Numbered from the stretch's first letter, positions 1 through 7,166 are shown. The stretch is 64,000 nucleotides of DNA from Mesorhizobium sp. M4B.F.Ca.ET.203.01.1.1 (GCF_004791025.1 NZ_SRUO01000002.1:1-64000); one strand, 5' to 3'. Program-made: numbers and translations. Notes: generated from the letters alone by a model not told the origin.

Positions 1-238
1 CCATCGCAACGTTGCGCCTGCCCGGCGCAAGGTTCTCCGAGCGCACCCCGTCGATCGTCAGCGTGCCCACGTCAATGCTTTCGAGGCCGGCGATCATGCG
101 CAGCAGCGTCGTCTTGCCGGAACCGGACGGACCGAGAAACACGACCAGTTCTCCCGGCTCGATGTCCAGGCTCACGTCACGGATCACTTCGACGGCGCCG
201 AAGTGCTTTGATACGCCCGAAAGCGTGATTCCCGTCAT
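1..238 (-). CDS. ABC transporter ATP-binding protein, N-terminal part
   Basis: First 79 codons of an ABC ATPase that runs out of the left edge of the window. The reading begins MTGITLSGVSKHFGAVEVI and carries a clear Walker A motif, GPSGSGKTT, around residues 36-44, followed by LLRMIAGLE. The GLESIDVGTLTIDG and PGRRNVAM pieces are typical of the MalK/UgpC type that energises sugar or glycerol-phosphate uptake from the cytoplasmic face of the membrane; the substrate cannot be read. AAGGA lies about ten bases before the ATG at 238. It is transcribed away from the nucleotidyltransferase gene, so the 220 bases between them hold both promoters. Walker B and the signature motif lie outside the window. 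Confidence 0.88.
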   Translation of the reverse strand, partial: MTGITLSGVSKHFGAVEVIRDVSLDIEPGELVVFLGPSGSGKTTLLRMIAGLESIDVGTLTIDGVRSENLAPGRRNVAM

Positions 239-426
239 GCTTGCGATCCTTCTTTCCTACATAATTTCGGATAAATACCCGATGTCAAGGAATGTTGGGC
301 TTCGGCACAATGGGCGATCCGTGGTACGCCGAGACGCCCATCGCGCCAAACGCGATCGAGGCAACAACGGGCGGGCCGCCCGTGGCCGCGCGCGCAGATC
401 CACCGGCGTCGGAACAACGGGCCGTC

Positions 427-490
427 TGTTCAACGATTTGCACTTTCGTTGAACACGACGTATGTTCAACAAGCTAATTTTTGTTGAGCA
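427..490. promoter_or_regulatory. Inverted-repeat region before the nucleotidyltransferase gene
   Basis: TGTTCAAC at 427-434 is answered by GTTGAACA at 448-455, then TGTTCAAC recurs at 463-470 and a degenerate TGTTGAGCA at 482-490. Such spaced dyads are typical operators for a dimeric regulator. The last two arms overlap the first possible ATG (462), which argues that translation may begin at the ATG at 495. Function is inferred from symmetry only. Confidence 0.4.
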
Positions 491-1514
491 TCCCATGTTC
501 GATCGCCACTCGCCCATTGCCCACTCAGCCTATCATGATCTACTTGCGTCCTTGCGCGATGAGGCGATCGCGGAAATCCGTGGAACGCCGACCCGCGTAG
601 AGCGCGGGCGCCGAACCTACTGGTATGATTCCTATCGTGTCGGCTCCGACGTCAAAAAGACTTATATTGGGGAAGACAGCGAAGCACTACGCGCCCGAAT
701 GCAGCGCATCGGCGCGCTCCGAGAGGGCCGTGAAAATCGCAGGCGCAACCGTGCCCGGCTGGTCCGTCTGTTGCGCGCCGAAGGGTTTCTTGGGATCGAT
801 GCAGCTACAGGCAGCCTTCTGCACGCATTGGCCTCAGCCGGCGTATTTCGCCTTGGCGGAACCGTCGTTGGGACGCAGGCATTCCGGCTCTACGAGGGTG
901 AACTTGGCGTTCGCTTCAGCTTCGACCAGACAGCTCAGACGAGCGATATCGACATTGCGAGCTTCGAGCGCCTTTCCATTGCGCTTGAAGATAACGTATC
1001 GAGGCCGCTCGATAATGTTCTGAGAGATTTCTCATTTGAACCGGCGCCAGCGCTGGACCCCGTCAAAGCCTGGCGCTGGAGGCAAACGCGTAACGAGACG
1101 CTAGTCGAATTTCTTACACCATCCTTTACCGAAGACGAGCCCTTGCGGCCATTGCCTGCTCTGGGTGTCCATGCCCAATCGCTGCATCACCTGAACTATC
1201 TGCTTGCGGAGCCAATCCTGGCCGCGGTCACATATCGCGACGGCGTTCTCATCCAGATACCTCGACCGGAACGCTTCGCGATCCACAAGCTCATAGTCGC
1301 GGACCGGCGACTTGATGGGCCAGACAGCCTCAAGGCGCTGAAGGACCGGCTACAGGCCGAATTTCTAATCACCGTTCTGGCCTTGGACAGGCCCGATGAT
1401 CTGCAGGAAGCCCTTGAGGATGCTCTGTCACGAGGAAAGCGCTGGCGCGAACGGATCAAGAAGTCCATCAACAAGTCGCCATCGCTTCAGGCTAGGCTTG
1501 GTCCGCTCACCTAA
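462..1514 (+). CDS. GSU2403-type nucleotidyltransferase-fold protein
   Basis: About 350 residues resembling the nucleotidyltransferase-fold family often named GSU2403 (NTP_transf_8). The N-terminal third is basic and helical (RVERGRRTYWYDSYR). It is followed by GGTVVGTQAFRLYEG and TSDIDIASFE, where the G-rich strand and the D-I-D pair correspond to the nucleotide- and metal-binding core of this fold. The C-terminal part (FAIHKLIVADRR) fits the family helical region. Substrate and partner are unknown. Two starts are possible: ATG 462 and ATG 495; neither has a good ribosome site, and the inverted repeats favour 495. It stands alone and points into a gene-poor region. Such proteins sometimes sit in toxin or defence loci, but nothing here proves that. 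Confidence 0.75.
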   Translation: MFNKLIFVEHPMFDRHSPIAHSAYHDLLASLRDEAIAEIRGTPTRVERGRRTYWYDSYRVGSDVKKTYIGEDSEALRARMQRIGALREGRENRRRNRARLVRLLRAEGFLGIDAATGSLLHALASAGVFRLGGTVVGTQAFRLYEGELGVRFSFDQTAQTSDIDIASFERLSIALEDNVSRPLDNVLRDFSFEPAPALDPVKAWRWRQTRNETLVEFLTPSFTEDEPLRPLPALGVHAQSLHHLNYLLAEPILAAVTYRDGVLIQIPRPERFAIHKLIVADRRLDGPDSLKALKDRLQAEFLITVLALDRPDDLQEALEDALSRGKRWRERIKKSINKSPSLQARLGPLT

Positions 1515-1589
1515 TCGACAGTTGCACGTTCGGGTTCTGAAGCGCCATCAACCGAATACGAGCACTTAGCCCGAGGAGGCCGTCAGCGC

Positions 1590-2067
1590 TTGGCGGACGA
1601 TCCCGAGGCACGGGAGGGGACGGTGAGCCTGCCGCTGTCGACGAGCAGAGAGACACCCACGCGTCGATCAGGCGGCATCCGCGTGGTCCTACCGTTGCGC
1701 ATTCGCGCAAGCGCCGGCCTGCACAACATCGTCGACCTGCCGACCGGCAACATCGCCAAGCTGCTGGCCACCATCGCGATGATAGTGATCTGCATTGCCT
1801 GGATGTTCGGCTACATGGATCTTAGAAGGGGAGGGTTCTCGATCATCGGCACCCGGCGCCACCGAACTCGTGAACATCATCGTCGAGCTGACGCCATGGC
1901 GAATTCGCGGGCTGCACCTGCCCGTGATGGTCCGCCGCGTGACCGTGGAAGCCATCTGCGTGAACATCATGCTCACCACCAGCGCCGGCTCCATCGCCCA
2001 AGCTCTCGTGGACGTGGGTTGCGCGCACTCGTCAAACACGACCACAACATGTTTCGCATTCTGCTGA
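1590..2067 (+). pseudogene. Possible remnant of a VirB2/TrbC-like pilin gene
   Basis: No intact gene is recognised between 1515 and 2160. In one frame (1680-1830) there is a hydrophobic stretch, NIAKLLATIAMIVICIAWMF, followed by GYMDLRRGGFSIIG. It recalls the second membrane helix of VirB2/TrbC pilins (an IxWMFG pattern followed by a basic turn). The reading then moves to another frame, where PGATELVNIIV continues plausibly. If the comparison is right this is a frameshifted fragment of a conjugation gene. The match is short and based on pattern memory only. Confidence 0.25.
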
Positions 2068-2165
2068 CCTGGGTGGAGACCTTGGCGGTCCCAGAACAGC
2101 ACCTATTCGGGCGAACCAACCTTACACGCCTGAGACCCGACCGACGCTTCTTCGGTGGTCGGTAG

Positions 2166-2258
2166 CATGGCCGTTCGGGCATCATCAAGGTACTTCTGGG
2201 AAGCGTGACAGAAAGCGTTCTGCGTTCGGTCGCCGTCGATGTCTTTGCGGTACCGCCT
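2166..2258 (+). pseudogene. Universal stress protein (UspA) C-terminal remnant
   Basis: Reading from 2166 gives HGRSGIIKVLLGSVTESVLR followed by SVAVDVFAVPP. This is the conserved C-terminal signature of UspA proteins (G-x2-G-x9-G-S/T, the ATP-binding loop, then the last beta strand). Just upstream the frame is broken: SSVVGS is readable one base out of frame, and an in-frame TAG precedes the histidine. The rest of a domain of about 140 residues is absent, so this is a dead fragment. It is the first of several decayed stress genes in the region. Confidence 0.65.
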
Positions 2259-2633
2259 ATCCGAAATTGGTCAAGGTCTGCGTGGATGATAGTTTGTGTT
2301 CGTCTTGGGAGTCCGCGGTCGCCACGAAGGGGCGGGACGCCATCGTTGCCCTCACTGCGGTCCATGCGCTTCCTCCAAACGACCCACGCTGCGGGAAGAC
2401 TGACGGCTGCCCATTCTGTCCGATGACCTCGCCGACTTCAGTCCGAACCAGTTGCATAGGATGAAGTCCGCTTGTCCAGTGCATGTGGCCACCGGCTACT
2501 CCGAGCTGATGCGCACGCCTGCAGCTCAATGTGCATCCCGAGATGAAATTCCAGCTCCTCCATAGTGCGGGTGCATGGCCCCACGGATAACGCGGAGAAG
2601 AACTGCGAGTCACCCGTCTTCGACACGCGCAGT
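2259..2633. other. No recognisable gene
   Basis: Open frames occur on both strands but none has a plausible ribosome site, domain or hydrophobic pattern. I see only the tail of the UspA remnant and the downstream side of the iron-permease-like gene. Confidence 0.5.
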
Positions 2634-2996
2634 CTACACATCTCGTGACCTTTCTTTCGCCCGGGCGCACGCTGCGCGAAACTCTTCGACCTCTTGCTCC
2701 GTCAGATGTTCGATGCCGATAAAGGCGTTCTTGCCCTGGCCGGAGCGGATCAACTCATCGAGCTTTGCCTGGATGGCGGCGCCATCGCGGTTCTGTGTGT
2801 TCTGAATCAGGAACACCATCAGAAAGGTGACGATGGTGGTTCCGGTGTTGATGACCAGTTGCCAGGTCTCGGAGTAGTGAAACACAGGGCCAGTTGCCGC
2901 CCAGGTCAAAACCGATCCCAAGCAAAGAGCGAACGCCCACGGCCTACCTGTTGCGTGAGCGACTGCTTCCGCCATTCGATTGAACCACTTTTCCAT
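2634..2996 (-). CDS. Low-affinity iron permease family protein
   Basis: A 120-residue inner-membrane protein of the low-affinity iron permease family (PF04120). Two membrane segments are visible, roughly residues 18-40 (PWAFALCLGSVLTWAATG) and 46-66 (INTGTTIVTFLMVFLIQ). They are followed by the family hallmark NTQNRDGAAIQAKLDELIR and an acidic, helical C-terminus (LTEQEVEEFRAACARAKERS). Despite the family name, iron transport is not established for short bacterial members. A sigma-EcfG-like promoter lies 30-55 bases before the ATG, so stress induction is likely. A paralogue lies at 13668-13994 and a broken third copy near 35.5 kb. Confidence 0.9.
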   Translation of the reverse strand: MEKWFNRMAEAVAHATGRPWAFALCLGSVLTWAATGPVFHYSETWQLVINTGTTIVTFLMVFLIQNTQNRDGAAIQAKLDELIRSGQGKNAFIGIEHLTEQEVEEFRAACARAKERSRDV

Positions 2997-3026
2997 GACA
3001 CAAACCTTGGATGATGATGCGCAACC

Positions 3027-3051
3027 AACGTTGGTTTAGGGCACCAGTTCC
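3027..3051 (-). promoter_or_regulatory. Sigma-EcfG-type promoter of the iron-permease-like gene
   Basis: On the minus strand GGAAC (3047-3051) is followed after exactly 17 bases by GTT (3027-3029), the -35/-10 pattern of the alphaproteobacterial general stress response. The gene starts about 30 bases downstream at 2996. Confidence 0.7.
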
Positions 3052-3136
3052 CACCGATCAGGATCGCGATTTCCGGCAACTTTTGCGCGCTTGCCGAGTT
3101 TGTTTCCTGAGGGTTTCTAGAAGGAAGAGCGTCACC

Positions 3137-3316
3137 ATGGAAGCGACACAAATTCAGCCAGCCGCGGTAGGAGCCGGGGTGGAACGCAAGCGCTGCGCCG
3201 ACATAGTCGACCTGCAGGCCTTACATTTTGAGCGAAAGAAAATCATCCCGGTAGCCAGGGCGCTGAAGGCGGTCGCGCAAGAAATTCGCGGGGTTGAATC
3301 TCCGCCCCCGATGTGA
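3137..3316 (+). CDS. Small hypothetical protein, paralogue of the protein at 6081-6344
   Basis: A 59-residue soluble protein starting at the ATG at 3137, which is preceded by the good ribosome site AAGGAAGAG. The core, ERKRCADIVDLQALHFERKK followed by ARALKAVAQEIRG, is clearly related to the minus-strand protein at 6081-6344 (RRRC, AFER, RALSSVAEEIRG). The pair therefore forms a small family that repeats within 3 kb. The stop overlaps the GTG of the DUF982 gene (ATGTGA), so the two are probably translated together. No domain is recognised; a short helical adaptor or stress protein is possible. Confidence 0.6.
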   Translation: MEATQIQPAAVGAGVERKRCADIVDLQALHFERKKIIPVARALKAVAQEIRGVESPPPM

Positions 3317-3627
3317 GCCCGCTGCGCCCCGGCAGGGCCGATAAGCGCGATGACCGGCTGGCAAGGCGGCGCTTCTATTCTCCGGTCTATGTGAGAGCCG
3401 CCCCGGCGGACAGGCCTTGTGAAGTCGGCCACGTCCAGGAAGCGGCCGAGCAACTCGTCAAATGGCCGAAGCGGGGCCCCGGATGGCACAAGGCAATGAT
3501 CCTTTGCCTGTCAGCTCTGGAGGGCGATCCGATTGATCCGCAGGTCATACGCCAAGCCTTCGAAGCTGCGGCAAGGGAGGCTGGGATGTTGCTCACTTTC
3601 GACCCACGTAATGCCAGCCGAAATTAA
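3313..3627 (+). CDS. DUF982 domain protein
   Basis: A 104-residue protein with the DUF982 pattern found almost only in Rhizobiales: FYSPVYVR, then an alanine-rich helix with WPKRGPGWHKAMILCLSALE, then RQAFEAAAREAGMLL. The GTG start overlaps the stop of the preceding 59-residue gene by four bases, which implies translational coupling. The first 20 residues (SPLRPGRADKRDDRLARR) are basic and not part of the domain. Function of the family is unknown; members cluster with stress and symbiosis genes in Mesorhizobium. Confidence 0.8.
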   Translation: MSPLRPGRADKRDDRLARRRFYSPVYVRAAPADRPCEVGHVQEAAEQLVKWPKRGPGWHKAMILCLSALEGDPIDPQVIRQAFEAAAREAGMLLTFDPRNASRN

Positions 3628-3639
3628 TTCGCTTTCCCC

Positions 3640-3665
3640 GGAACATCTCATCCATGAACCCTGTT
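3640..3665 (+). promoter_or_regulatory. Sigma-EcfG-type promoter candidate
   Basis: GGAAC (3640-3644), then 18 bases, then GTT (3663-3665); equivalently N17 followed by TGTT. The ATG of the next gene lies 42 bases downstream at 3707. Confidence 0.5.
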
Positions 3666-3706
3666 TTCTCCTTGAGGTCCTTCGGCGATCTAGGGAGGAT
3701 AAGCTG

Positions 3707-4015
3707 ATGAACGTCGCCAACTTGCAACTTGAAGGCCTTCTTATGTCCCTAGCGTCAATCAACAATCTGCTGGTTCACAAGGGGGTTCTTTCGATCGACG
3801 AAATTGACCGGGCCTTACAACATGCCGAGGATTCGCTGTTGGACGACGCACGGCTTTACGAGGATATGTCCCCGTCAAATCGCGATGCTGTGTGTTTTCC
3901 GCTGAGATTGCTTCAGTTGGCTAACTTGGCTCAGTCGGAAACAGAGATTCCGCCATTCTCCGAACTTGCCAGAATGGTGGCCGAGCTCAAGCAGCCCTAT
4001 AACGAAAAAGGCTAG
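3707..4015 (+). CDS. Hypothetical protein, 102 residues
   Basis: The start at 3707 is set by the strong ribosome site TAGGGAGGAT eight bases upstream. Translation begins MNVANLQLEGLLMSLASINN and continues as a mostly helical soluble protein (IDEIDRALQHAEDSLLDDAR). The C-terminus is FSELARMVAELKQPYNEKG. No signal peptide or membrane segment is visible, and I do not recognise the family. A sigma-EcfG-like promoter sits immediately upstream, so it is probably a stress-regulon gene. Confidence 0.6.
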   Translation: MNVANLQLEGLLMSLASINNLLVHKGVLSIDEIDRALQHAEDSLLDDARLYEDMSPSNRDAVCFPLRLLQLANLAQSETEIPPFSELARMVAELKQPYNEKG

Positions 4016-4223
4016 CTCCACGACGTCGCCCCGTTCGTGCCGTACGGGGCAAAGCGCCTTCTGATTGCACATAGCATTGCCCCGCCGGCGCTTGGTCAGC
4101 GGGCAACTTCGCCTTCTCTATGACTGCCCCTTTCGTCACCGAGGTAGCTCCTGGCAAGCGGCCTAAGGCCGCGCAGCACGCTTTCGCATTCGACTTCATC
4201 CGGCCCGTATGCAGGCGCATCTG

Positions 4224-4580
4224 GTTGAATTCGCTCCATCCGCTGGCCTCATACTCCTGACGGCGTTCAGACACGTCAACCGAACCGTCCTGCCCGAGGA
4301 TGCGCTCGGCTTCCGGAACGGAGTTCATCCTGACTTTGGCAGTCACAAGTGTTCCGCCGCGTCTGATGTCTTCGGCGCAGACGTGAGCATCCCGCTCTGG
4401 CACTCCGGATTCGGTGAGCGCGCCATGATCCCGCCGGCCGCTCCCCAACTGCGGCGCCGCTACCGCGCCGGCTGCTGTGGCGACGAGCCATCCAGCTGCA
4501 ACTACAGGGGCCATCCCTGGGATGGTCATTATGCCAAGACCCGTCAAAAGAGCCCCGGCTCCCCCGATAGCCGCTCTGGA
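4224..4580 (-). pseudogene. Decayed YflT-like general stress protein gene
   Basis: Reading the minus strand from about 4580 gives AAIGGAGALL, TGLGIMTIPGMAPVVAAGW and LVATAAGAVAA, the glycine-rich membrane-like segment of YflT-type heat/stress proteins. After a short scrambled stretch (PQLGSGRRDH) come GALTESGVPERDAHVCAEDI, RRGGTLVTAKV and YEASGWSEFN, the family C-terminal half. The scrambled stretch can be repaired by shifting frames (AAVG and GGIM appear in the other two frames), so several single-base indels cancel out. A TAA stops the frame before the conserved N-terminus, so the gene is truncated there as well. Natural members run 150-200 residues. Confidence 0.6.
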
Positions 4581-4690
4581 TTATCAGGCAGCGTGTTTGC
4601 CGGCACCCAATGAACGCGATGGAGAGAAAAATGAAAATCCCCACGGGAACGGCGAATTGGATGCGTTCGGAGTCTCCTCGGCCGATATCA

Positions 4691-4790
4691 GTCTCTTACG
4701 CGGCAGACGACGACAACGCTGCACTCAAGACATTCGCCCAAGAAACGCTCCCCACGCTGAAAATGCAAAAGGAGATGATCGACATTCCGC
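4691..4790 (+). pseudogene. DUF4142 C-terminal remnant
   Basis: Reading VSYAADDDNAALKTFAQETL followed by PTLKMQKEMI matches the C-terminal helix of DUF4142 proteins (LKxFAxxTLPxL). The rest of the usual periplasmic, roughly 150-residue protein is missing, and the frame runs into unrelated sequence. A small open frame starting at ATG 4610 contains it, but its first half has no family match. Confidence 0.4.
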
Positions 4791-4835
4791 GGCTGGGGCG
4801 GGACAACCCCGACGGCCGATAAAGACATCGAGCAC

Positions 4836-5030
4836 CCCGTCGACAGCGTCTCCCGTGCCTGGTGCCAACAGCTTCACGGAGGACCATGCCAAAGCCCGGA
4901 TCGAAAGCGCCGGGTATTCGAACGTGGCCGACCTAAAGATAACCAAGGTATCTGGCGCGGTCAGGCCACCGCCACGAACGGGCAATCCACAATCGTGGCT
5001 AACAACTCTGCCGATTGGGTGGCGAACCCT
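4836..5030 (+). pseudogene. Frameshifted remnant of a small exported PepSY-like protein
   Basis: PVPGANSFTEDHAKARIESA then GYSNVADLKITK is in one frame; GIWRGQATATNGQSTIVAN follows in the next frame, starting about 4948. Together they give the layout of short periplasmic rhizobial proteins with an amphipathic helix and a WRG...A strand pair. The join at 4945-4950 needs a frameshift and a few lost bases. The signal peptide is not readable. It lies directly after the DUF4142 remnant, so an exported-protein pair decayed together. Confidence 0.5.
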
Positions 5031-5167
5031 CTGACGTTGCAGACGATTCAGCAGGCGGTGCCGGCATATAGCTTTCAAACAGGCCGACAGCATTTGCTCC
5101 AGGTGAATGGAGTAAGGCAGGCGGCCAACAGGGCCACGTGCTCACGCTGCAGATTTCCCCGCGTGCA

Positions 5168-5305
5168 CTACGATCCCGCCGCGGACGGCCCGAAAGTGAG
5201 AATAATCAAGAGGGCGACAAAAAGCATCGCGGCTATCATGGCACCCCACATCAGGATATTTCCGGTGCCGCGTTGCTCCGGGGCGCGAGACAGGTGTTTT
5301 GCCAT
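5168..5305 (-). CDS. Small single-pass membrane protein, 45 residues
   Basis: The ATG at 5305 follows a TGAGGT ribosome site ten bases upstream. The protein starts MAKHLSRAPEQRGTGNILMW and then has one long hydrophobic helix, AMIAAMLFVALLIILTF, ending GPSAAGS. A charged N-terminus plus one membrane helix suggests an inner-membrane microprotein. A promoter with a full GGAAC-N17-CGTT pattern lies 35-60 bases before the ATG, which strongly supports a real stress gene. No family name is recognised. Confidence 0.65.
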   Translation of the reverse strand: MAKHLSRAPEQRGTGNILMWGAMIAAMLFVALLIILTFGPSAAGS

Positions 5306-5338
5306 TGGATGCGAACCTCAGTAAAATCATCTCTCAGC

Positions 5339-5364
5339 AACGTGCCTTCACAAGGGCTGGTTCC
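5339..5364 (-). promoter_or_regulatory. Sigma-EcfG-type promoter of the 45-residue gene
   Basis: Minus-strand GGAAC (5360-5364), 17 bases, CGTT (5339-5342). This is one of the two best matches to the published consensus in the window. Confidence 0.7.
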
Positions 5365-5427
5365 CGGCCGCTGCACCGCATCCCAAGTGGGGCTGAGGTC
5401 TTGTTCCGAAGATTCCGGGGCGCGGCC

Positions 5428-5453
5428 GGAACATTAGCGGCTTTGAATTAGTT
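5428..5453 (+). promoter_or_regulatory. Sigma-EcfG-type promoter candidate for a short transcript
   Basis: GGAAC (5428-5432), then 18 bases, then GTT (5451-5453). The predicted transcript start near 5461 is followed within 100 bases by a Rho-independent terminator and no convincing gene. Confidence 0.5.
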
Positions 5454-5460
5454 AGGTCCT

Positions 5461-5557
5461 TGCGTCGGATGAGGCTGCTTGGAGTTCGGCGTAGGCTGGT
5501 GGGGCAAAAACATCAGCCGCGGCCCGCGTTATCGGTCCTCCGTAGCGCGGGCTTTTT
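5461..5557 (+). ncRNA. Candidate stress-induced small RNA
   Basis: The roughly 97 bases between the stress promoter at 5428-5453 and the terminator at 5522-5557 contain no reading frame with a ribosome site. A promoter, a short non-coding body and a GC stem with a T-run is the usual small-RNA layout. The T-rich tail is TTTTT. No known small-RNA family is recognised. Confidence 0.4.
5522..5557 (+). terminator. Rho-independent terminator
   Basis: GCCCGCG (5522-5528) pairs perfectly with CGCGGGC (5546-5552) across a 17-base loop and is followed directly by five T residues (5553-5557). Confidence 0.65.
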
Positions 5558-5566
5558 CATGCCGCT

Positions 5567-5591
5567 GGAACAATGCGGCCACCTCTCAGTT
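5567..5591 (+). promoter_or_regulatory. Second sigma-EcfG-type promoter candidate, downstream of the terminator
   Basis: GGAAC (5567-5571), exactly 17 bases, GTT (5589-5591). It would drive the short frame at 5653 or another short transcript that meets the hairpin at 5657-5686. Confidence 0.45.
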
Positions 5592-5652
5592 TTCATGGTT
5601 GGCGGTGCATTCCAGATCACAACTCCGTGGCGCCGCCCGGAAAGCTAGCCGA

Positions 5653-5835
5653 ATGGAGCCCGCCTCGGTCCCCTCCGGTGCGGGCTTCATCCAATATGAC
5701 GCGGCCGGGGGCCGACTGAGATGGCGATTGACGGCCAAGACCCATTCAGAACTAGACCAACGAATGGAGCGAACGAGTAGGGCAGCGCGTGAAATCATCC
5801 AAATGGAAGCAGCCGCGCGCGCTGAGAGGGACTAA
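5653..5835 (+). CDS. Possible small protein, 60 residues
   Basis: ATG at 5653 with GGAAAG about ten bases upstream; begins MEPASVPSGAGFIQYDAAGG and ends in a charged helix (QRMERTSRAAREIIQMEAAA). Its first codons lie over an AGCCCGC/GCGGGCT hairpin (5657-5686), which could hide the start. The stress-type promoter at 5567-5591 supports expression. No family is recognised, and it may instead be a non-coding transcript. Confidence 0.3.
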   Translation: MEPASVPSGAGFIQYDAAGGRLRWRLTAKTHSELDQRMERTSRAAREIIQMEAAARAERD

Positions 5836-6080
5836 GAGGTTGAAGGATTTGCGCGAAGCAAACAAGCCACTGTGCGGCAGCCTGTGAGGAAAACCCAAAG
5901 ACGGCCGACTAGCACCTAGGAGTCGAAATCCATGCGCCGGTGTCTGGGCTGCTCATGCCAGACAACCTGTCGCAAGTCGCGCCAGTCCACTGCTTGACCC
6001 CAGACGGGACATTTGTGGAAATGATCGCCGGCGCTCAGGTCGCGCGCCGGCAAACCGCCGCTCAAGATCAGAAAGCTTGG

Positions 6081-6344
6081 TCATTTTACGAAGTCGGGGG
6101 TCTGCCGTCGTTCGTCCCATTCGCGAACGCTTTCATCATCGTCGCTCCCCCGGATCTCTTCAGCAACTGACGACAGAGCCCGTGAAACATTGAACAGGTT
6201 TAGCCGTTCAAAGGCGCGCGCTCGTTGCTGCAGGATCATTATACATCGTCGACGTTCAGAGACGGCTTCGGTCACCGATGCGACTGGTACCATCGCATCG
6301 GCTGGTTGTTCTACATGGAAGTTGGATTGCATCGGTATAGTCAT
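6081..6344 (-). CDS. Small hypothetical protein, paralogue of the protein at 3137-3316
   Basis: An 87-residue protein from ATG 6344 (an alternative ATG lies four codons later). It contains SERRRCIMILQQRARAFERL followed by NVSRALSSVAEEIRG. That core is shared with the 59-residue protein at 3137-3316, including the RRRC or RKRC entry, the FER centre and the RAL-VA-EIRG helix. The C-terminus is acidic and polar (DDDESVREWDERR). It follows the DUF892 gene on the same strand, with a strong hairpin between them. No domain name is known; a short helical stress-associated protein is the best description. Confidence 0.55.
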   Translation of the reverse strand: MTIPMQSNFHVEQPADAMVPVASVTEAVSERRRCIMILQQRARAFERLNLFNVSRALSSVAEEIRGSDDDESVREWDERRQTPDFVK

Positions 6345-6355
6345 CGTAGCACCAT

Positions 6356-6382
6356 GCGGCTCCGGACAAGCACCGGAGCCGC
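6356..6382 (-). terminator. Strong hairpin after the DUF892 gene
   Basis: GCGGCTCCGG (6356-6365) pairs perfectly over ten bases with CCGGAGCCGC (6373-6382), with a seven-base loop. There is no T-run on the minus strand, so it may act as an attenuator or processing site. It also holds the only GGAG near the next ATG (6344). Confidence 0.4.
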
Positions 6383-6396
6383 TTGTTGAGAGCTGA

Positions 6397-6903
6397 TCAG
6401 GCCGCTTGCAGGGCGCGCTCGTTGGCGTCGCTCTCGCCCAAAGCGCTGAGCGCTTCGTCGGTCGCCGTCTCTTCTTTGAGGGTTTCGCGCAACAGCGGGA
6501 TGGCATCCTTCATGCCGAGTTGCTCCGCCCAGGCGATGAGGGTCCCGTAGCGGGCAATCTCATAGTGCTCGACCGCCTGTGCGGCGCCTACAAGGCCCGC
6601 ATCGAGGGCAGGCGCCCCCTTATACTCTTCGAGCACCTCCGAGCCCTCTTCGAGAATGCCGTCGATGGCGGGGCACGTCTTGCCTCTGGCAGGTTTGCCA
6701 AGTTGCTCGAAAACCTGTTCGAGCCGTTCTACCTGGCGTTCTGTTTCCATCCGGTGTTTCTCGAAGGCAGCACTCACCTGCTCGGATTCCGCTGCCTTTG
6801 CGAGCTTCGGCAATGTCTTCAGAATCTTTTTTTCCGCGTAGTAGAGATCCTTCAGGCCCTCCACGAACAGCGTTTCCAATCCCTTTTCCGATTTCATCGG
6901 CAT
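6397..6903 (-). CDS. YciE/YciF ferroxidase family protein (DUF892)
   Basis: A 168-residue ferritin-like four-helix protein of the DUF892 (PF05974) family. It begins MPMKSEKGLETLFVEGLKDL, with the hallmark DLYYAEKKILKTLPKLAKAA. Metal-ligand candidates are the glutamates and histidines in FEKHRMETERQVERLE and AVEHYEIARYGTLIAWAEQL. Family members bind di-iron and are general-stress proteins induced by osmotic or oxidative stress. The ribosome site GAAGGAGAAAG is excellent. It lies downstream of the KGG protein gene, separated by a terminator, so expression is probably partial read-through from the stress promoter at 7207-7231. Confidence 0.92.
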   Translation of the reverse strand: MPMKSEKGLETLFVEGLKDLYYAEKKILKTLPKLAKAAESEQVSAAFEKHRMETERQVERLEQVFEQLGKPARGKTCPAIDGILEEGSEVLEEYKGAPALDAGLVGAAQAVEHYEIARYGTLIAWAEQLGMKDAIPLLRETLKEETATDEALSALGESDANERALQAA

Positions 6904-6933
6904 CGCGCTTTCTCCTTCTGAATGACTAAGAAA

Positions 6934-6955
6934 AGCGGCGCCTCAGAGCGCCGCT
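6934..6955 (-). terminator. Terminator between the KGG protein and DUF892 genes
   Basis: AGCGGCGC (6934-6941) pairs with GCGCCGCT (6948-6955) with a six-base loop. On the minus strand the stem is followed by TTTTCTT, so transcripts of the KGG gene should end here in part. Confidence 0.65.
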
Positions 6956-6962
6956 TCCTCTA

Positions 6963-7166
6963 TCAGGACTGACCACCTTTGCGACCGGCTTCCGAAGCCT
7001 TCTCGCGGTCGTCAGCAAAGTTGCCGCCGCCGCGCTGTTGGCCGCCGCGTTGCTTGTCGTCGGCCTGCTGCTGACCGCTGCCGCGACGCTGATCCTGATC
7101 GTCGGCGGATTTCCGGCTCTGTCCTGTCTTCTCATGCTGTTTGCGACTTCCGCCTTGATTGGCCAT
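6963..7166 (-). CDS. KGG-repeat general stress protein
   Basis: A 67-residue, very hydrophilic protein, MANQGGSRKQHEKTGQSRKS..., ending DDREKASEAGRKGGQS. The terminal ASEAGRKGG unit is the KGG repeat of GsiB/Con-10-type stress proteins, which protect proteins during desiccation or osmotic shock. Most of the chain is low-complexity Gln, Arg and Gly and should be disordered. AGGAGA sits seven bases before the ATG. A GGAAC-N17-GTT promoter lies 40-65 bases upstream, so control by the general stress sigma factor is very likely. Confidence 0.88.
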   Translation of the reverse strand: MANQGGSRKQHEKTGQSRKSADDQDQRRGSGQQQADDKQRGGQQRGGGNFADDREKASEAGRKGGQS

